Positions 15,301-27,180 of a DNA stretch of 64,000 nucleotides are shown piece after piece (position 1 is the stretch's first letter; every line of letters begins with the position of its first letter). The notes below the pieces were generated by a model that ran no database searches, had not been told where the DNA came from, and saw only the letters and a program-made list of their open reading frames with translations. A program made the position numbers and the translations under genes. Origin of the DNA: Siniperca chuatsi (lineage: Eukaryota; Chordata; Actinopteri; Centrarchiformes; Sinipercidae); NCBI RefSeq assembly GCF_020085105.1, contig NC_058055.1:7638822-7702821 (forward strand), written 5' to 3'.

Positions 15301-16550
15301 TTGTCACATGCTGTCCTTGGGAATCCTCGTAATAACCCTGCCAAGTGTAGATATCGTTGTTATAAATATTCACCAATCACGTGTTTGCATGTGAGCATTA
15401 GTTGCCTCGTCTAACTTTCCATTGTGTTTGCCAAACAGTCACAGCAGTGTAGGTTTGCCATTGATTGTCAGTGGATCTGAGCCGTGTTACATTGATTCAG
15501 GGAAAGCTGCCGGCGGCAATGAGGATACATGCTGAAAAATTACAACGAGGATGACAGATCTGGCACTTGTATTCACCACAAAGCTGTGGTTTGTATTGTC
15601 TGTCATATTTCTTGACACATGAAAATGGCAGTAAAGTCCTGAGTGGTTTAATATAATGTCCTGATGTCTTGTGATGTGTAATTGCCTTTGTCGCTCTATT
15701 GGAGTTCAATGTATTTCTCAGTAACTGAGTTATTAGATTGCCCATTGCACTGACATAATAAGGACATCCTGATCAATAACTTGACACTTTGTAGTTAACA
15801 TGCATACTGTAAGCAGCACAGTTTTCTGTAACCCTGCTCATGAGAGAGTATTTTAGAGTATGTGAATATTCTAAAAACTTAAGTAATATAAGAATATAGT
15901 GGGTGACATCTGACCCCCACCCACCACCATACAGGCTCATTTCAACAGCAGAGTTTACCTCTGCCATTTTTTCATCTGCTGTTACTACCTTTGATGTTTC
16001 ACACTGAAGGGACCCCTGTACAGTTTGAGGATTGAATGCTACAAGCTAGTGTGTTTTGGCTGGTACAGTGACTCAGATCCTAAGACATCCATATATCACT
16101 ATGTGGTCGGGGCATCTCCAAATATAAATATCACTGAGATGTGCTGAGATACTCTGGAAAGCCAAACTGCAAAAAACAAAAAACAAAAACAAAAACAAAA
16201 AAAACTGTTATTACATTAATGTTTGGCAGTTTGATAGTTGAATATCTTAAAATATTCTTGAGTGGATTTGATTAAATATTTGGGATAACTATTACTTTGA
16301 TGTCTTTAATCTTGCTACCATTGTCAGAAAAGCGATGAAAAGAAATCCAAATTGTTTTTGTTTTTTTATTGATCATCTGTTGTGTTTGAAGTTCTACTGT
16401 ATATGTACAGTATAGTATGTTACTCATTCATGCTGGTATCTTTGAAATACATGCATAAGTCATCACATACAGAATAGTATAAAGTTTAATAGTTAATACA
16501 GTTCAAAGTAGCTGCGTGCAACAACTGGCCCTTCTGTCATTGGATGGCAC
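12330..16550. other. zfpl1 3' UTR and intergenic DNA
   Basis: The first AATAAA after the zfpl1 stop is at 12784-12789, so the 3' UTR may be about 460 nt. Beyond it to 16550 there is AT-rich sequence with short unsupported open frames. An A-rich CAAAAA-type run sits at 16170-16205. I see no exon, RNA gene or recognisable mobile element in this stretch. Confidence 0.5.
12784..12789 (+). terminator. zfpl1: candidate zfpl1 polyadenylation signal
   Basis: AATAAA 455 nt downstream of the zfpl1 stop codon, the first perfect hexamer on this strand. A second lies near 14024. Confidence 0.4.
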
Positions 16551-16554
16551 AGGA

Positions 16555-16684
16555 GTATATATTGATGTGTGAGTGTGTGTGGGTTTTGCATGTGCTTCAC
16601 AGTTCAATTAGAAGGTGCATCACTGAGAGAGAGTCATTGTGTTTCAATGAACACACTGCCTGAGTCCTGAGCTTCTTTGAGAAC
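16555..16684 (+). promoter_or_regulatory. candidate promoter and leader exon of the His-rich gene
   Basis: A TATA-like 'gtatatatt' lies at 16555-16563, and a consensus donor 'gaac|gtaagt' follows at 16684. A non-coding first exon of roughly 95-100 nt would fit. The next acceptor, 'ttccccag' ending at 17204, starts the exon that holds the putative start codon. No transcript evidence is available. Confidence 0.35.
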
Positions 16685-16833
16685 GTAAGTACAGATTTTG
16701 ACTGTATAGTAGATTACAGACAAATATTTGAATTAACTTCACTGTAGCAGCTCTCTGAATTACAGTTAACTTGCATTAGAAACCTAGAACTTGTTTTATA
16801 ATTTAATGTTTTAGAGTGTTACCTGTAACTTTG

Positions 16834-16862
16834 TATATATATATATATATAAATAGAAAACG

Positions 16863-16904
<42 letters not shown>

Positions 16905-16920
16905 CGTTTTCTATTTATAC
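16834..16920. repeat. AT palindrome with a TA-repeat core
   Basis: Two arms that are reverse complements, about 19 bp around 'atagaaaacgtattt' (16853-16867) and 'aaatacgttttctat' (16899-16914), flank a (TA)n run. Another TA run sits outside the left arm. The whole could fold into a hairpin or cruciform. It lies in the first intron of the His-rich gene. Confidence 0.8.
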
Positions 16921-17324
16921 TTACGTAGTTAGCAGTTTGGAAATGATGTGCATAAAACTGATCAGCAATGTTACTTCTGTAGTAAACCAGTATAGTTTAG
17001 TAAGTAGTAATTATTAATCAAATAATATGTAATGACATTTTCATCATAACCATGTTTTTTCAAATTTACTGCAATAATACTATGAATTAAAATTAAAACA
17101 ACATTTTCTATTTTTGTGGGAATTTTGTAAATGGATATTAAAATAATAGTCACTGCACACTGAATTATGTAACAAAGTTGTAAAAAAGGAAAATATTTCC
17201 CCAGGGATTACCATTGCCAGTTTCTAAGGATGACTCTCAGCTGCAGCACCAGTTGATGAAAAACTATTTCAGACCTTAACATCTTCGTCAGAACACCAGA
17301 GGCATCAAAGATCATAAGTTTGAA

Positions 17325-20300
17325 ATGTGTGATCCTCAAGAAAAAGACCACAAGCACAGAAAGACTGCTAACTCAAAATCTCATCAAATGAAGCACCATC
17401 ACCAAAACCAAGGCCATCTTCATCACCATGACCAGCAAAAGTTACATCAGTCAGATGACAATGATAGTCATGAGTAAGTTTAGACATTGTTTCCACAGTT
17501 ACATGCCTGTTCTTATGTATGGAGTCTGTGCTTAATTTTAAAATATATTGTTTGTTGTAATATGTTTAACAAAGTACTACTAATTAGAACTAAACCAAAG
17601 TACAGCTTAGGCTGATGGGAATGTCTTTAGTTTCGCAGGTATTTGGTCATTAATCACTGTATTGGACAAATTTTATATTTTGACCTGATGACACCGCTAG
17701 ATGAAAAGTTATTACAATTTGATAACAATCCATCTAATAGTTGTCGAGACATTTCACTGAAAATCACAAATGTCAACCTCAAAGTCACAGAATCACCAAA
17801 GTCAGTAGGCTTTATCCTCCAGGGAACATGAATGTCAATGGAATTTTGATTCATAAATTTGCTCTGCTATTACAAAAGTAATTATCATTATCATTAGCTT
17901 GTATTGGTATCCAGTGTGTCTTTAACACCTATTTTCTTTTTAAAATAGCACCAATTCAACAGCGGAGGACAGTATTTTCAGCGATCATCACCCCGACCAT
18001 CGACATCAGTGTGATAATGACAAGACTCATCATTCCCACTGTCACCATTACCATCGCAAGCAAAACCATGTTTCTCATCCCAAAACTCCCTTGAGTGATT
18101 CAACTGGTTCCTCTTCATCCTCCTCTTCTTCTTCATCCTCTTCATCAACATCCTCCTCCTCTACCTCTTCCTCCTCCTCTTCCTTTTCTTCCTCCTCTTC
18201 AACGTCTTCCTCTAGCCTGTCCTCTGAGACCAGCAGTGAGTGTTTAGATAGTGTTCCACTTAAGAAGCCCCAGCATTCACAGTCCTGTACTGACATTTCC
18301 AGGAAACATAGATACTTTGAAGAAGGAGACGACACAGCCCCTTTGATAGATAAAAAGGGTTATCTAAACAGGCTCCCTGCCAAACAGGAACGAGAGAAAG
18401 GCAAGTCCTCCCACAGGGGCCCTACTCAGGGCACCCTGAAGAACACACAGAGGATTACAAGAGGCTCGGGAAATGATGGAAATTTCCGCAAAGCCAAATC
18501 AATGGAGGCTCTCACTAGACCCAAAGAAAGTGAATGGCATGGAAATGAAGATGAAAATGAATCAGAGAGGAGCAAAGGGGAAGCCAGGAAGAATTTAATG
18601 AAGGAAAAAATGAAGTTCTCTGCCTTCCTTAATGAGATCACTCGGCAGGTGCTCAGCCCGATGAGACTCACCACTCTTGGGGTTACAGAGGCTCAAAGAC
18701 CCTGCAGTCCAGGGCAGGCCTCTGTTAGATCCAGTAAAGTAGACAGCAGCACTGAGAAACTCAGACAGCAGAGGAGTCGGCCTGCCAGTGCAGACTCAAT
18801 TAGCTCCAGCAAGTACTCCCATACCAGCAAGCACTCTTCTCAACTTTCTCACTCTAAATCTTTCCACCACCATCATAGCCACTGTTCTGCAGACTCACCC
18901 CATCACATGTATCACAGGCCCAGAAGCAGCACTGATGTTAGCTGTTTGAAAAGAGGTCACTCCCATTCGCCTTCTCATAAGCACCATCACCACCGTCACC
19001 AAGGAGACCATCGCACTTTTAGTCGTCATCATCACCATGGTGACCGCAACAGCCCAAGGAATCTCCATCACCACAGAGACCACCACAGTCCTGTCTATCA
19101 TCATGGAGGTCACAATAGCCCCACTTATTCCCATGGTGACCAACACAACATTTCTCATCACCACAGAGACCATGACAGCACAACCCATCAAGATCACTAT
19201 GGAGACTATCATCGTGGAGACCAATGCAGCCCAACTCACCACCATGGAGAGCACTGCAGTGAAACTCATCATCATCACCATGGAGACTATCATAGCCCTG
19301 CTCGTCACCATCACCATGGAGAGCACCATGGCCATGCTCATCACCATCGTCATGGAGACCACCATGGCCATGCTTATCACCATCGTCATGGAGACCACCA
19401 TGGCCATGCTCATCACCATAGGGATCATCCTATTACAACTCATCATCACCATGGAGACCACCACAACCCAACTCACCATTGTGAAGGTCAACACACCCCA
19501 ACACATCACCATGGAGACCATCACAGTTCAGGTCACCACCGCCATAGCACACACCCAAACATTGAACGCCCTACTACACCACGTCACCATGGACTCCACA
19601 GCCTAACCAATGACTGTGGAGATCACCAAAGCCCAACAATTCATCATCACCATAGTGACCACCACAACCCAACACATCACCATCACCATGGAGACCACCA
19701 CAGTCCAGGCCATCACCATCACCATGGAGACCACCATAGTCCAGGCCATCGCCATCACCATGGAGACCACCACAGTGAATCTCATCAGCATCACCATGGA
19801 GACCACCACAGTCCAGACCATCACCATCATCATGGAGACCACCACAGTGAATCTCATCAGCATCGCCATGGAGACCACCACAGTCCAGACCATCAGCATC
19901 ACCATGGAGACCACCACAGTCCAGACCCTCAGCATCACCATGGAGACCACCAATGTGAATCGCATCAGCATCATCATAAAGACCACAACAGTGAATCGCA
20001 TCAGCATCATCATAAAGACCACCACAGTGAATCTCATCAGCAGCAGCATGGAGACCACCACAGCAAAGCTCATCGGCATCACCATGGAGACCACCACAGT
20101 GAATCACAACATCATCAGCATGGAGACCACCACAGTCCAAGCCATGAGCAACGCCATGGAGACCACCACAGTCCAGGACATCAGCACCAACATGGAGACC
20201 ACCACAGTATAGCTCATCGGCATCACCATGGAGACCACCACAGTGAATCTCAACATCATCAGCATGGAGATCACCACAGTTCAGACCATCAGCATCACCA

Positions 20301-23300
20301 CAGAGATTACTATAGTACATGTCATCACAAAGGACATCACCCTGAATCACAGCTCAACCAGCCCCACTCCAAAAACAATGATATTGACCATGATGACATT
20401 GATGACCACAACACTAATTTAAAGGGGTATTCTGCTGGCAGTCCGCCTTCACACAGGAAGCTGGAGTCTCTTTCCAACAAGGCAGATTCACCCAGGAACA
20501 CCAGCAGCTCCTCCAGTCAGGAAGAGGAACATACAAGCTTCACTGGCTCATCATTACATAAAGTATGAGATTTCTCTTGGGGGATTCATTCATGAAATTC
20601 TGTATTACAGTATGTCCATAAAGTAATTATTGGCAAGTCAATAGTTGCCTGTGTTATACATGCTTGATTAATTGGTTATGTAATAATGTTCCACTAATTT
20701 GCTTGCCTATTGATTTGGGCACCAATGTGCATGTCACTGTGGACACTAGATTAGTTATTATAGAACAATAGATTAGTTATCATGCACAAACTAATGGTAA
20801 TCAAATTGACATTTGAAATTGTTCTTTGTTCTTCTTTGTTCTTGTACTTTATTCTTTGGGCATCATTAATATTATTTCTGAATGTCATTTTTCTTGTCAA
20901 AGTAATTTTGTTTGCTTTAATACAGGAAAAGCCACATGAGCTGGGTAGAATCATGTAAGTGTGATTTGGGTTTGTTAACTGATAAAAGTTATAATCCAAG
21001 TGACAACCATGGCCGTGATATTGTATATAGATTAATTAGTTTCACACTCTAATTATTGTGAATGTCATAGAAAACACTGACCTGTGTAATTTTACACCCA
21101 ATGTGTAACATGAGAGTAATGAGAGTGATGACAGAATGTGTTCTTAAATAAATTCATCAAACGCTCATGTACTTTGACTCACTCAATTTCATTTCTCTGT
21201 CTATCCTGACAGGATACTACAGGAGCAGAATGAAGGTCTGCATCAAAGTTTGCTGAAGACAGCAGTGAGGATGGAGTGTTTAGGAGAGGAGTTCATGAGC
21301 AGCCAAAAGCTTTTGGAGGCAGAACTCCAGAGGACACGTGTGGAGCTTAGCAACCTCACAGAGAGGTTTAAGAGGTAAAGAATGCACAGAAAGCACTTTT
21401 TGTTTAACCTCCTCCTCCTCCTCCAATATGCTCAAAGCTTGTGAGCCAAAAGCTTGACTCAGAAAATGAAGCTGCATAAAAAAGATTACATCAAATTCCT
21501 TTTATGTTTTAATAGGGGAATATCAACTTATGCTCTTTAATAGACAGTTTAGGATTCCACATGCTATACTTACTAGCCTGTCAAATTAATTTATTCCTCA
21601 ATCAATTAACCTGTTAAACATAAAGTTGGGCTCATGCAACGTAAACGTTTTTCAACGTGCAGTTAGTCAGGAAATGTAACACAATGGGTACTATGGGTTT
21701 GATACCTATGTTTGATAGGCACTGAAAGCAAGTGAATGAAATGCACTGCAACTCTCTGTGATGTATTGTTGTTGTACCTGAATGTATTTATCTATACAAT
21801 GGAAATATATACAATTTCAGAGATCTGAAAGTTGTCCTCAGAAATAGCTTTGAAATGAGATTTGATCTCTGTTTTTACTATCTGTCTCAAGTTTTAGACC
21901 TGAGATGATAGTTGTGAATGATGCATAGCTACTGTATATTACTTAATCTCAAACAATGTGGGATATTGCATGTATACTGCAATGCATTGTACTATTGTTG
22001 AGTAACTTCTCTCTCTCTCTCTCTCTGCCATATTTTAGACTACACGACAAGTGCTCCTCCACACAACAGACTAATAATTTTCTAGAGCACAAGCTTCATT
22101 CAGTGGTGAGATTGGAAGCATTTCTATGTTATTTGTGCTTAACCCTAAATTATTAGAAACTTGGTTATAAATGGTTATAACAGACTGAGCAGTTATTTAA
22201 ACTCTTGGGAGGGGATACCGTGACATAAGTTCGCCACTTACTGAAGGTCAGTGATGGAATGTAACTAGTACTATACTCAAGTACAAATTTGAGGTACTCG
22301 TACTTTACGTGAGTATTTCCATTTTATGCTACTTTATACTTCTGCTCCACTACATCTCAGAGGCAAATATTGTACTTTTTACTTCATTACATTTGTCTGA
22401 CAGCTTTGGTTACTAGATACTTTTCAGCTTACAAATCTTCATACCCTTCCTGTCCAATGAAAACCATGTATCTCCAAATTTGGTGATTTTAAATTAGAAT
22501 TTTTCTGATGAACTGAAGGATGAAGTGTTCCTTTATGGGTTGAGAAAATTCGCATGCTTAGTTAAATAAACTATTTAAACCCCCCGTTGGATTAGCTGGA
22601 AAATGAGGCTGTTTTTCTGAACTCATGAAAAGTTGACTTTTTAGAGATACATGATTCTCACAGGACAGTGACGCTACAAACATATGATGATCTTATAGAA
22701 TGTGATGCATTATTGTAGATTAAACTACCCAACAGTATATAAAGTTGTTAAAATTAGCTCAACCTTAAACATCTACAGCAGTAAAATGCAACATACACAT
22801 TAATTCAGCAGTAATAATAATCCCAAAACATCATATATAATAGTAAAACACTGACAGGGAACATTTACTGCAGAATGAGTACTTTTAATTTTGATACTTT
22901 AAGTACATTTAACTAACAATACTTACATATTTACACTTAAGTACAATTTTGAATGCATTACTTTTACTTGTAGTGGGAGTATTTTTACAGTGTTATATTA
23001 ATACTTTTACTTAAGTAAAGGATCTGAATACTTCTTCTGCCACTGCTGAAGGTTTATTTGTTATTATTTTGTGCTCCCGGTGCTTTCTGTGTCAGGCTCA
23101 GAGTATGGAAGACGAACGTGAGAGGTTGAACCGGCGTATTTCAGCACTGACGGAGAAGCTTGCTGATGCAAAATTTGCCAACAGTCTGGAAACATTCAAT
23201 GTAAGATCTTTACCTCCCTCTTAAATTCTAGGCAGACAGTGGCAAACACATTGAGAGGCAGGGGAGGAAAACTGGAAAAGGGCAACGCCACAATGACTGA

Positions 23301-24268
23301 AAAATATTCTGGTATTCCTCATGATTCCTATTACGGGCAAGAAAAGACAGGCCAAGAAATACAAATGAAATACTCATAAGCCTCTGTGAAATTGTTTAGT
23401 GCACATGCAGCATTCAGCACGCTTTTTTTATTCATACAAAAACCTCTACTTACTACTGTAGGTAACATCAGTGCTACACAGAACCGACCTCCATTTTCAG
23501 TCAGATGATGCCATTAATCAGGTGGTTCTCCCCATCACTCCCCCTCCGGCTCAGTTCATGGACGGGCAAAACTATGGAAAGTCCAAAGCCGGCGGGCAGG
23601 AGCAACCTCTAGGGTCAGTTCCAGAGGAGGAGGAATCTGACTGGTCAGAGATGGGAGAAGAGACCCCACGATTTATACTGACAGGATCAGACAGAGGTCA
23701 AGCGTGGAGACACCGGGAAGGAGACGTGGACAAAGACAGCGAGTCAGGGGTCGAGGAAATTGTCAGACGACACTCTCCACGCGCCCCCCAGATACCTCAT
23801 CTCCAGTTCACCATTCACAATGAGAATCTGTCTGATGGCATGAGAGGTGAGGGCACTTACAGGATCACCACAAGTCCAAGCCTTGGCTCGGCCACCCTCA
23901 TCCGGTCAGCTAGCCTGGAGGAAATCCCTCTAGCACGCCATCACATGCAGAAGGAGCTAAGAGGCACAGAGGCCATGATGGACCTCCACCACCAAGGGGA
24001 CGAAGCTATTGAGGATTTAGATAATGAGATCATTCATCACTGGAGAACAAGCAACGCCAGGGATGCAGCTATTGGGAGGCCGATAGAAAGCAGGACGTCA
24101 GAGACAGATAGCAGCCTGACCAGCCTGCAGTCAGCTGAGCTGATGCTAAACCACTTCATATGTGAACCGCAGCCGGGTGAAGGAAAAGGTCAGGGCAGGG
24201 CTGAGGTGCACGGCTGGACAGGAGGGATTCCAGACAAGGTGTTGAGAGGGGAGCGAACACAGCTGTGA
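17325..24268 (+). CDS. large Ser/His-rich protein with a TJAP1/BEGAIN-like coiled coil
   Basis: Predicted exons: 17205-17473 (ATG at 17325), 17949-20562, 20926-20954, 21213-21374, 22039-22105, 23096-23200, 23462-24268. All join in phase and give 1310 residues. Residues 1-100 are His-rich, a poly-Ser block spans about 101-148, and a conserved-looking helix KFSAFLNEITRQVLSP lies at 272-287. A His tract of 12-residue repeats (HHHHHGDHHSP type) covers about 356-848. A coiled coil follows at about 930-1042 (LQEQNEGL, FKRLHDKC, QQTNNFLEHKL, LTEKLADAK), then an acidic, Ser-rich tail. The coil aligns by eye with TJAP1 and BEGAIN, junctional/synaptic scaffold proteins. No signal peptide or membrane segment is seen. 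Function is unknown; metal binding or condensate formation by the His tract is inference. The start codon is less certain than the rest. Confidence 0.75.
18105..18228 (+). repeat. coding poly-Ser pyrimidine-rich tract
   Basis: A run of TCC/TCT/TCA codons encodes nearly unbroken serine with a few Thr and Phe. The coding strand is almost all pyrimidine. It lies inside the large exon and keeps the reading frame. The acidic open frame on the opposite strand is its shadow. Confidence 0.9.
18860..20345 (+). repeat. coding minisatellite, 36-bp unit, His-rich
   Basis: Degenerate tandem units centred on 'catggagaccaccacagt' repeat through the large exon. The clearest period is 36 bp (12 residues) at 19670-20280, and shorter 10-12-codon variants lie upstream. 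Units end alternately in SPD/SPG or SES. About half of the residues in the best-preserved part (near 19700) are His. The frame is never broken in about 1.5 kb, so the array is translated and selected to remain open. Long open frames in other frames and on the minus strand come from the 3-bp periodicity. Confidence 0.92.
22249..23045. mobile_element. non-autonomous hAT-type element with 8-bp target duplication
   Basis: The element begins CAGTGATGGAATG and ends (read on the minus strand) CAGTGGCAGAAG, giving short imperfect inverted ends. Both ends carry the 'actttactcaagtac'-like words of a common fish family. The 8 bases CTGAAGGT flank it on both sides (22241-22248 and 23046-23053), the target-site length of hAT transposons. 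It has no transposase frame. It lies in the intron before the exon at 23096 of the His-rich gene, with its right duplication 43 bp from that acceptor. Confidence 0.85.
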
Positions 24269-25295
24269 GAGAAACAAGTGCACTGTTCACTGTGTCTGAA
24301 ATCATAATTTACTGTGAGCTTTATTTACTCGGAAAAGTTCAATGGAGCTCTTTTTCAGTGGCTCAGTGGTTCAGCCTCAGTACTTAACATGTGGTTTGAG
24401 GAGACTTTGAATTCAAACTGTAAGACTTACTGGATTTACTTGCCTGTCTCTAACTGACACTTTTCAGACAGCACATTGGGCTCCCTCATTTGTTTCTTAA
24501 TAAAAATCTACACTTAAATAAATAATCATATTACATGCATTCAACACACGTTTGCAGTTTTAACCAAGCCTATAAAAAATGAGATCAATACACTTAACAT
24601 TTGCCAAGTGGAATTGGAGACAGATGAATAATATATGTATTTAAACATAAACTATATTTTTCTGTACCTTGAAACATCCTCTACGGCTTAGATTTGGTCA
24701 TTTAATGGTAAAATGTAGATGTGTATTTTTGTTATAAATGCAGATATAGCCATTTCCTTTTTCTGTTCTTTCATCTCTGTGAAATACAAAAGGTAGTTAT
24801 TCTGTTTATCTGTTTGCTTTATTGCATGAAACATCATATATTCATATAAGGTGTACTTCTTGAGTAGGTAGCCACAATTATGCATTGTTGAATGCATGGT
24901 TTAATGCCATATACTGCAATCTAAAAACATCCTAAAATATTTTTTTTTCAGTGTTTTCCTGTTAATCAATTTACCTGTTAGTCTTAGTAGGCATATACTA
25001 TATAACATAATGAATACTTACAGTCACAATACAGTTTTGAAATAGCTTTAAATATGTTTATAATGAAAAACTATTGTCCTGTCTCTGTGTAAAACATTTA
25101 TTTCCTCTGGTTGCAATAATTATCCTGCCAAAGTAAATGCTTACTTACTATTGAACAAATTTCCCAAGCTTGTGTAAATACCATCCATGTAACTCTGTCT
25201 TTGTAACAATTAATAAACCAAATGAAGAAACAATGAGACATAACTCCAACTGTCTACATTTGTTTTATTACTGATCAGCTTTCCTTCAAAAGGAA
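24269..25295. other. 3' UTR of the His-rich gene and intergenic DNA
   Basis: An AATAAA at 24499-24504 lies 231 nt after the stop at 24268 and is the likely polyadenylation signal. A second hexamer lies near 25211. The remainder is AT-rich, with no supportable gene. Confidence 0.5.
24499..24504 (+). terminator. candidate polyadenylation signal of the His-rich gene
   Basis: AATAAA 231 nt after the stop codon at 24268, in an AT-rich 3' flank. Confidence 0.5.
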
Positions 25296-25299
25296 TAGA

Positions 25300-26175
25300 T
25301 ACAGATGAAGACAGATAACAATGATAATAATAACTGCTAACTAGCACCTTTCAAAACAAAGTTACAAAGTGCTTTACAATAAAAGCATATTATAAAAGCA
25401 AATAAGATCCAGAACTTAAGATATAAACATGATAAAATAATTTAAATAATTACAACAAATACCATCAGATTGAGAAAAAGCCATACGATAAAAGTGAGTC
25501 TTAAGACGAAATTTAAAGGAGGATACTGTGGTTGCCTTCCAGGCAGGGAGTTCCACAGAGGGGCCCAGACCACAAACGCCTGGTCACCTGGACAAGGCGA
25601 GATTTTGGAACCATGAATAGAACCCTGCCAGGGGATCTCAAGCAGCGATCAGGCTCATAGGGAGTCAGTAGATCACAGATATAGGCAGGAGCCAGACCAT
25701 TCAAGGCTTTAAAAACAAGCAGTAAAATCTTAAAATCAATTCTAAAACTCACAGGTAACCAGTGAAGGGCAGCAAGGATCGGTGCGATGTAGTTGCTTCT
25801 CTTAGTCCGCGTTAAAAGCCTGGCAGCAGCGTTTTGTATCGGCTGCAAACTTTGGATATTTTGCCTGCTGATACTGAATAAAGTGCGTTGCAAAAGTCAA
25901 GTCTGGAAGAGATAAAGCATGGATGACCTTTTCTAAGTCTAGAGGAAAGGAATGACCTAATATTGATTAGCTGTCTCAGCTGTGCAAAGCAGGACTGCAC
26001 CACTTTAGTCACCTGAGCATCAAAGGACAATTCTGAATCAAAAATGACACCTAGGTTGAGGGCCTCTTTTCAAACATTACTAGATAAGGCACCCAGGCTA
26101 GAGGAGAGATTATTTATGCTGCTAGTACGGGGGCCACATAGATCTAGGGAGGAGTTGCTCTGAGTTTAACAGGGC
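25300..26175 (-). mobile_element. 5'-truncated L2/CR1-like LINE, C-terminal reverse transcriptase part
   Basis: Read on the minus strand, the segment encodes recognisable pieces of a LINE ORF2 end: LNLGVIFDSELSFDAQVTKV near 26060-26000, then SCFAQLRQL, NAAARLLTRT and ALHWLPVSFRIDFKILLL near 25830-25710, then the NGLAPAYICDLLTPYEP block. The pieces lie in different frames, and at least one stop and frameshifts are visible, so it is dead. The 3' end carries 'gcacctttcaaaacaaagtt' (read on the + strand) and an ATAATAATA-type tail near 25320. The 5' end is lost near 26175, as usual for LINE copies. Confidence 0.85.
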
Positions 26176-26644
26176 CACTGTTAGAAAGAGGAGGAGATAT
26201 TTTGCTGAACTAAACTTGCCAGTTGTTCTATGAGACATGTTTTGTTGATGACAGGCTGTAGAAATATAGTTGACATGACTAGACACCTCACTTGTTCAGC
26301 AGGCAGAACTGAACAGTCTGAAAAGTCTGAGCCCATCTCCTTAAAGGAGGTCATTGAGATTGTAGCTGGGTTGGATGTCAGGATTTTTCCAGCCACAGGA
26401 CTGGAAATTATCCAGGTTTCAGAGCAGCTCCAGCTCTTTGCTGTTTCACAGTTAATCAAGGGGTCAAGAGAGTTGGCTACTCTTTTATGCATGTGTTTTA
26501 TGAAATTTGACATCATGTACATGAACATAGCAATGCAATTATTATTGAAATATATTCTTAATGTACTGATAAGTCATTGTTCAAACCAAAAACTATGCCC
26601 CTGTGACAATTTGCATGTTTTTCCACACTGCAAGTAAGTATTTA

Positions 26645-27180
26645 GCCCTTGTTGGCGGTGTGGCTTTGTGGATGGCAATGTCTGTCGGTCGGTCGGTTTG
26701 GGCCACCACTTTGGTCCCCATTGAAATATCTCAACAACTATTGGATGATGGAATGCCATGAAATGTTGTACATTCATGATGTCCAGAGGATGAATCCTTA
26801 TGACGTTGGTAATCCCCTGGCTTTTCCTCTAGTGCCACCATGAGGTTCACATTTGTGGTTAAAATTGAAATATCACAATAACTCTCGGATGAATTGTTAT
26901 GAAAATTGGTACAGACATTCATGGTCCCCTCAATATGAATTGTAATAACTTTGTTGATCCCTTAATTTTTCACCTAGCACCATCATCAGGTCAAACATTC
27001 CCATCAGCCTCAGCTGTAATTTGTACTAATTAGCAAATGTTAGCATGCTAACACGCTAAACTAAGATAGTAAACATGGTAAACATTAAACCTGCTCAACA
27101 TGCTAAAGTTAGTATTTAGTTCAAAGCACAGCTGTGCCTAAGTACAGCCTCACAGAGGCATGGCTGTAGACTCTTAGTCT
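26645..27180 (+). repeat. dispersed repeat with TTAGCATGCTAA core, longest copy
   Basis: This is the most complete copy in the window. It runs from 'tgtctgtcggtcggtcggtt' near 26680, through 'gaaatatctcaacaactatt' and 'atgttagcatgctaacacgc', to 'aagtacagcctcacagaggc'. Shorter copies share its right half at 1010-1330, 2985-3065 and 59160-59355. It has no coding capacity. The open frames across it are incidental. Confidence 0.65.

Noticed and set aside
18860-20345. CRISPR-like array
   Set aside because: Units are contiguous, degenerate and coding, with no spacers; the DNA is from an animal nucleus.
18895-20350. Long open frames on the minus strand and in the other + frames of the His region (up to 258 residues)
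   Set aside because: They are produced by the 3-bp periodic repeat; only the + frame continues in phase through normal exons into the coiled coil.
17325-24268. Identity as histidine-rich calcium-binding protein or histidine-rich glycoprotein
   Set aside because: No signal peptide, no Asp/Glu-rich calcium repeats and no cystatin domains; the C-terminal part fits a TJAP1/BEGAIN-like coil instead.
25513-26030. Two minus-strand frames of 126 and 72 residues as host genes
   Set aside because: Both are remnants of one decayed LINE reverse transcriptase.
26230-26637. 135-residue frame next to the LINE
   Set aside because: No splice context, no recognised domain, and part of repeat-rich intergenic DNA.
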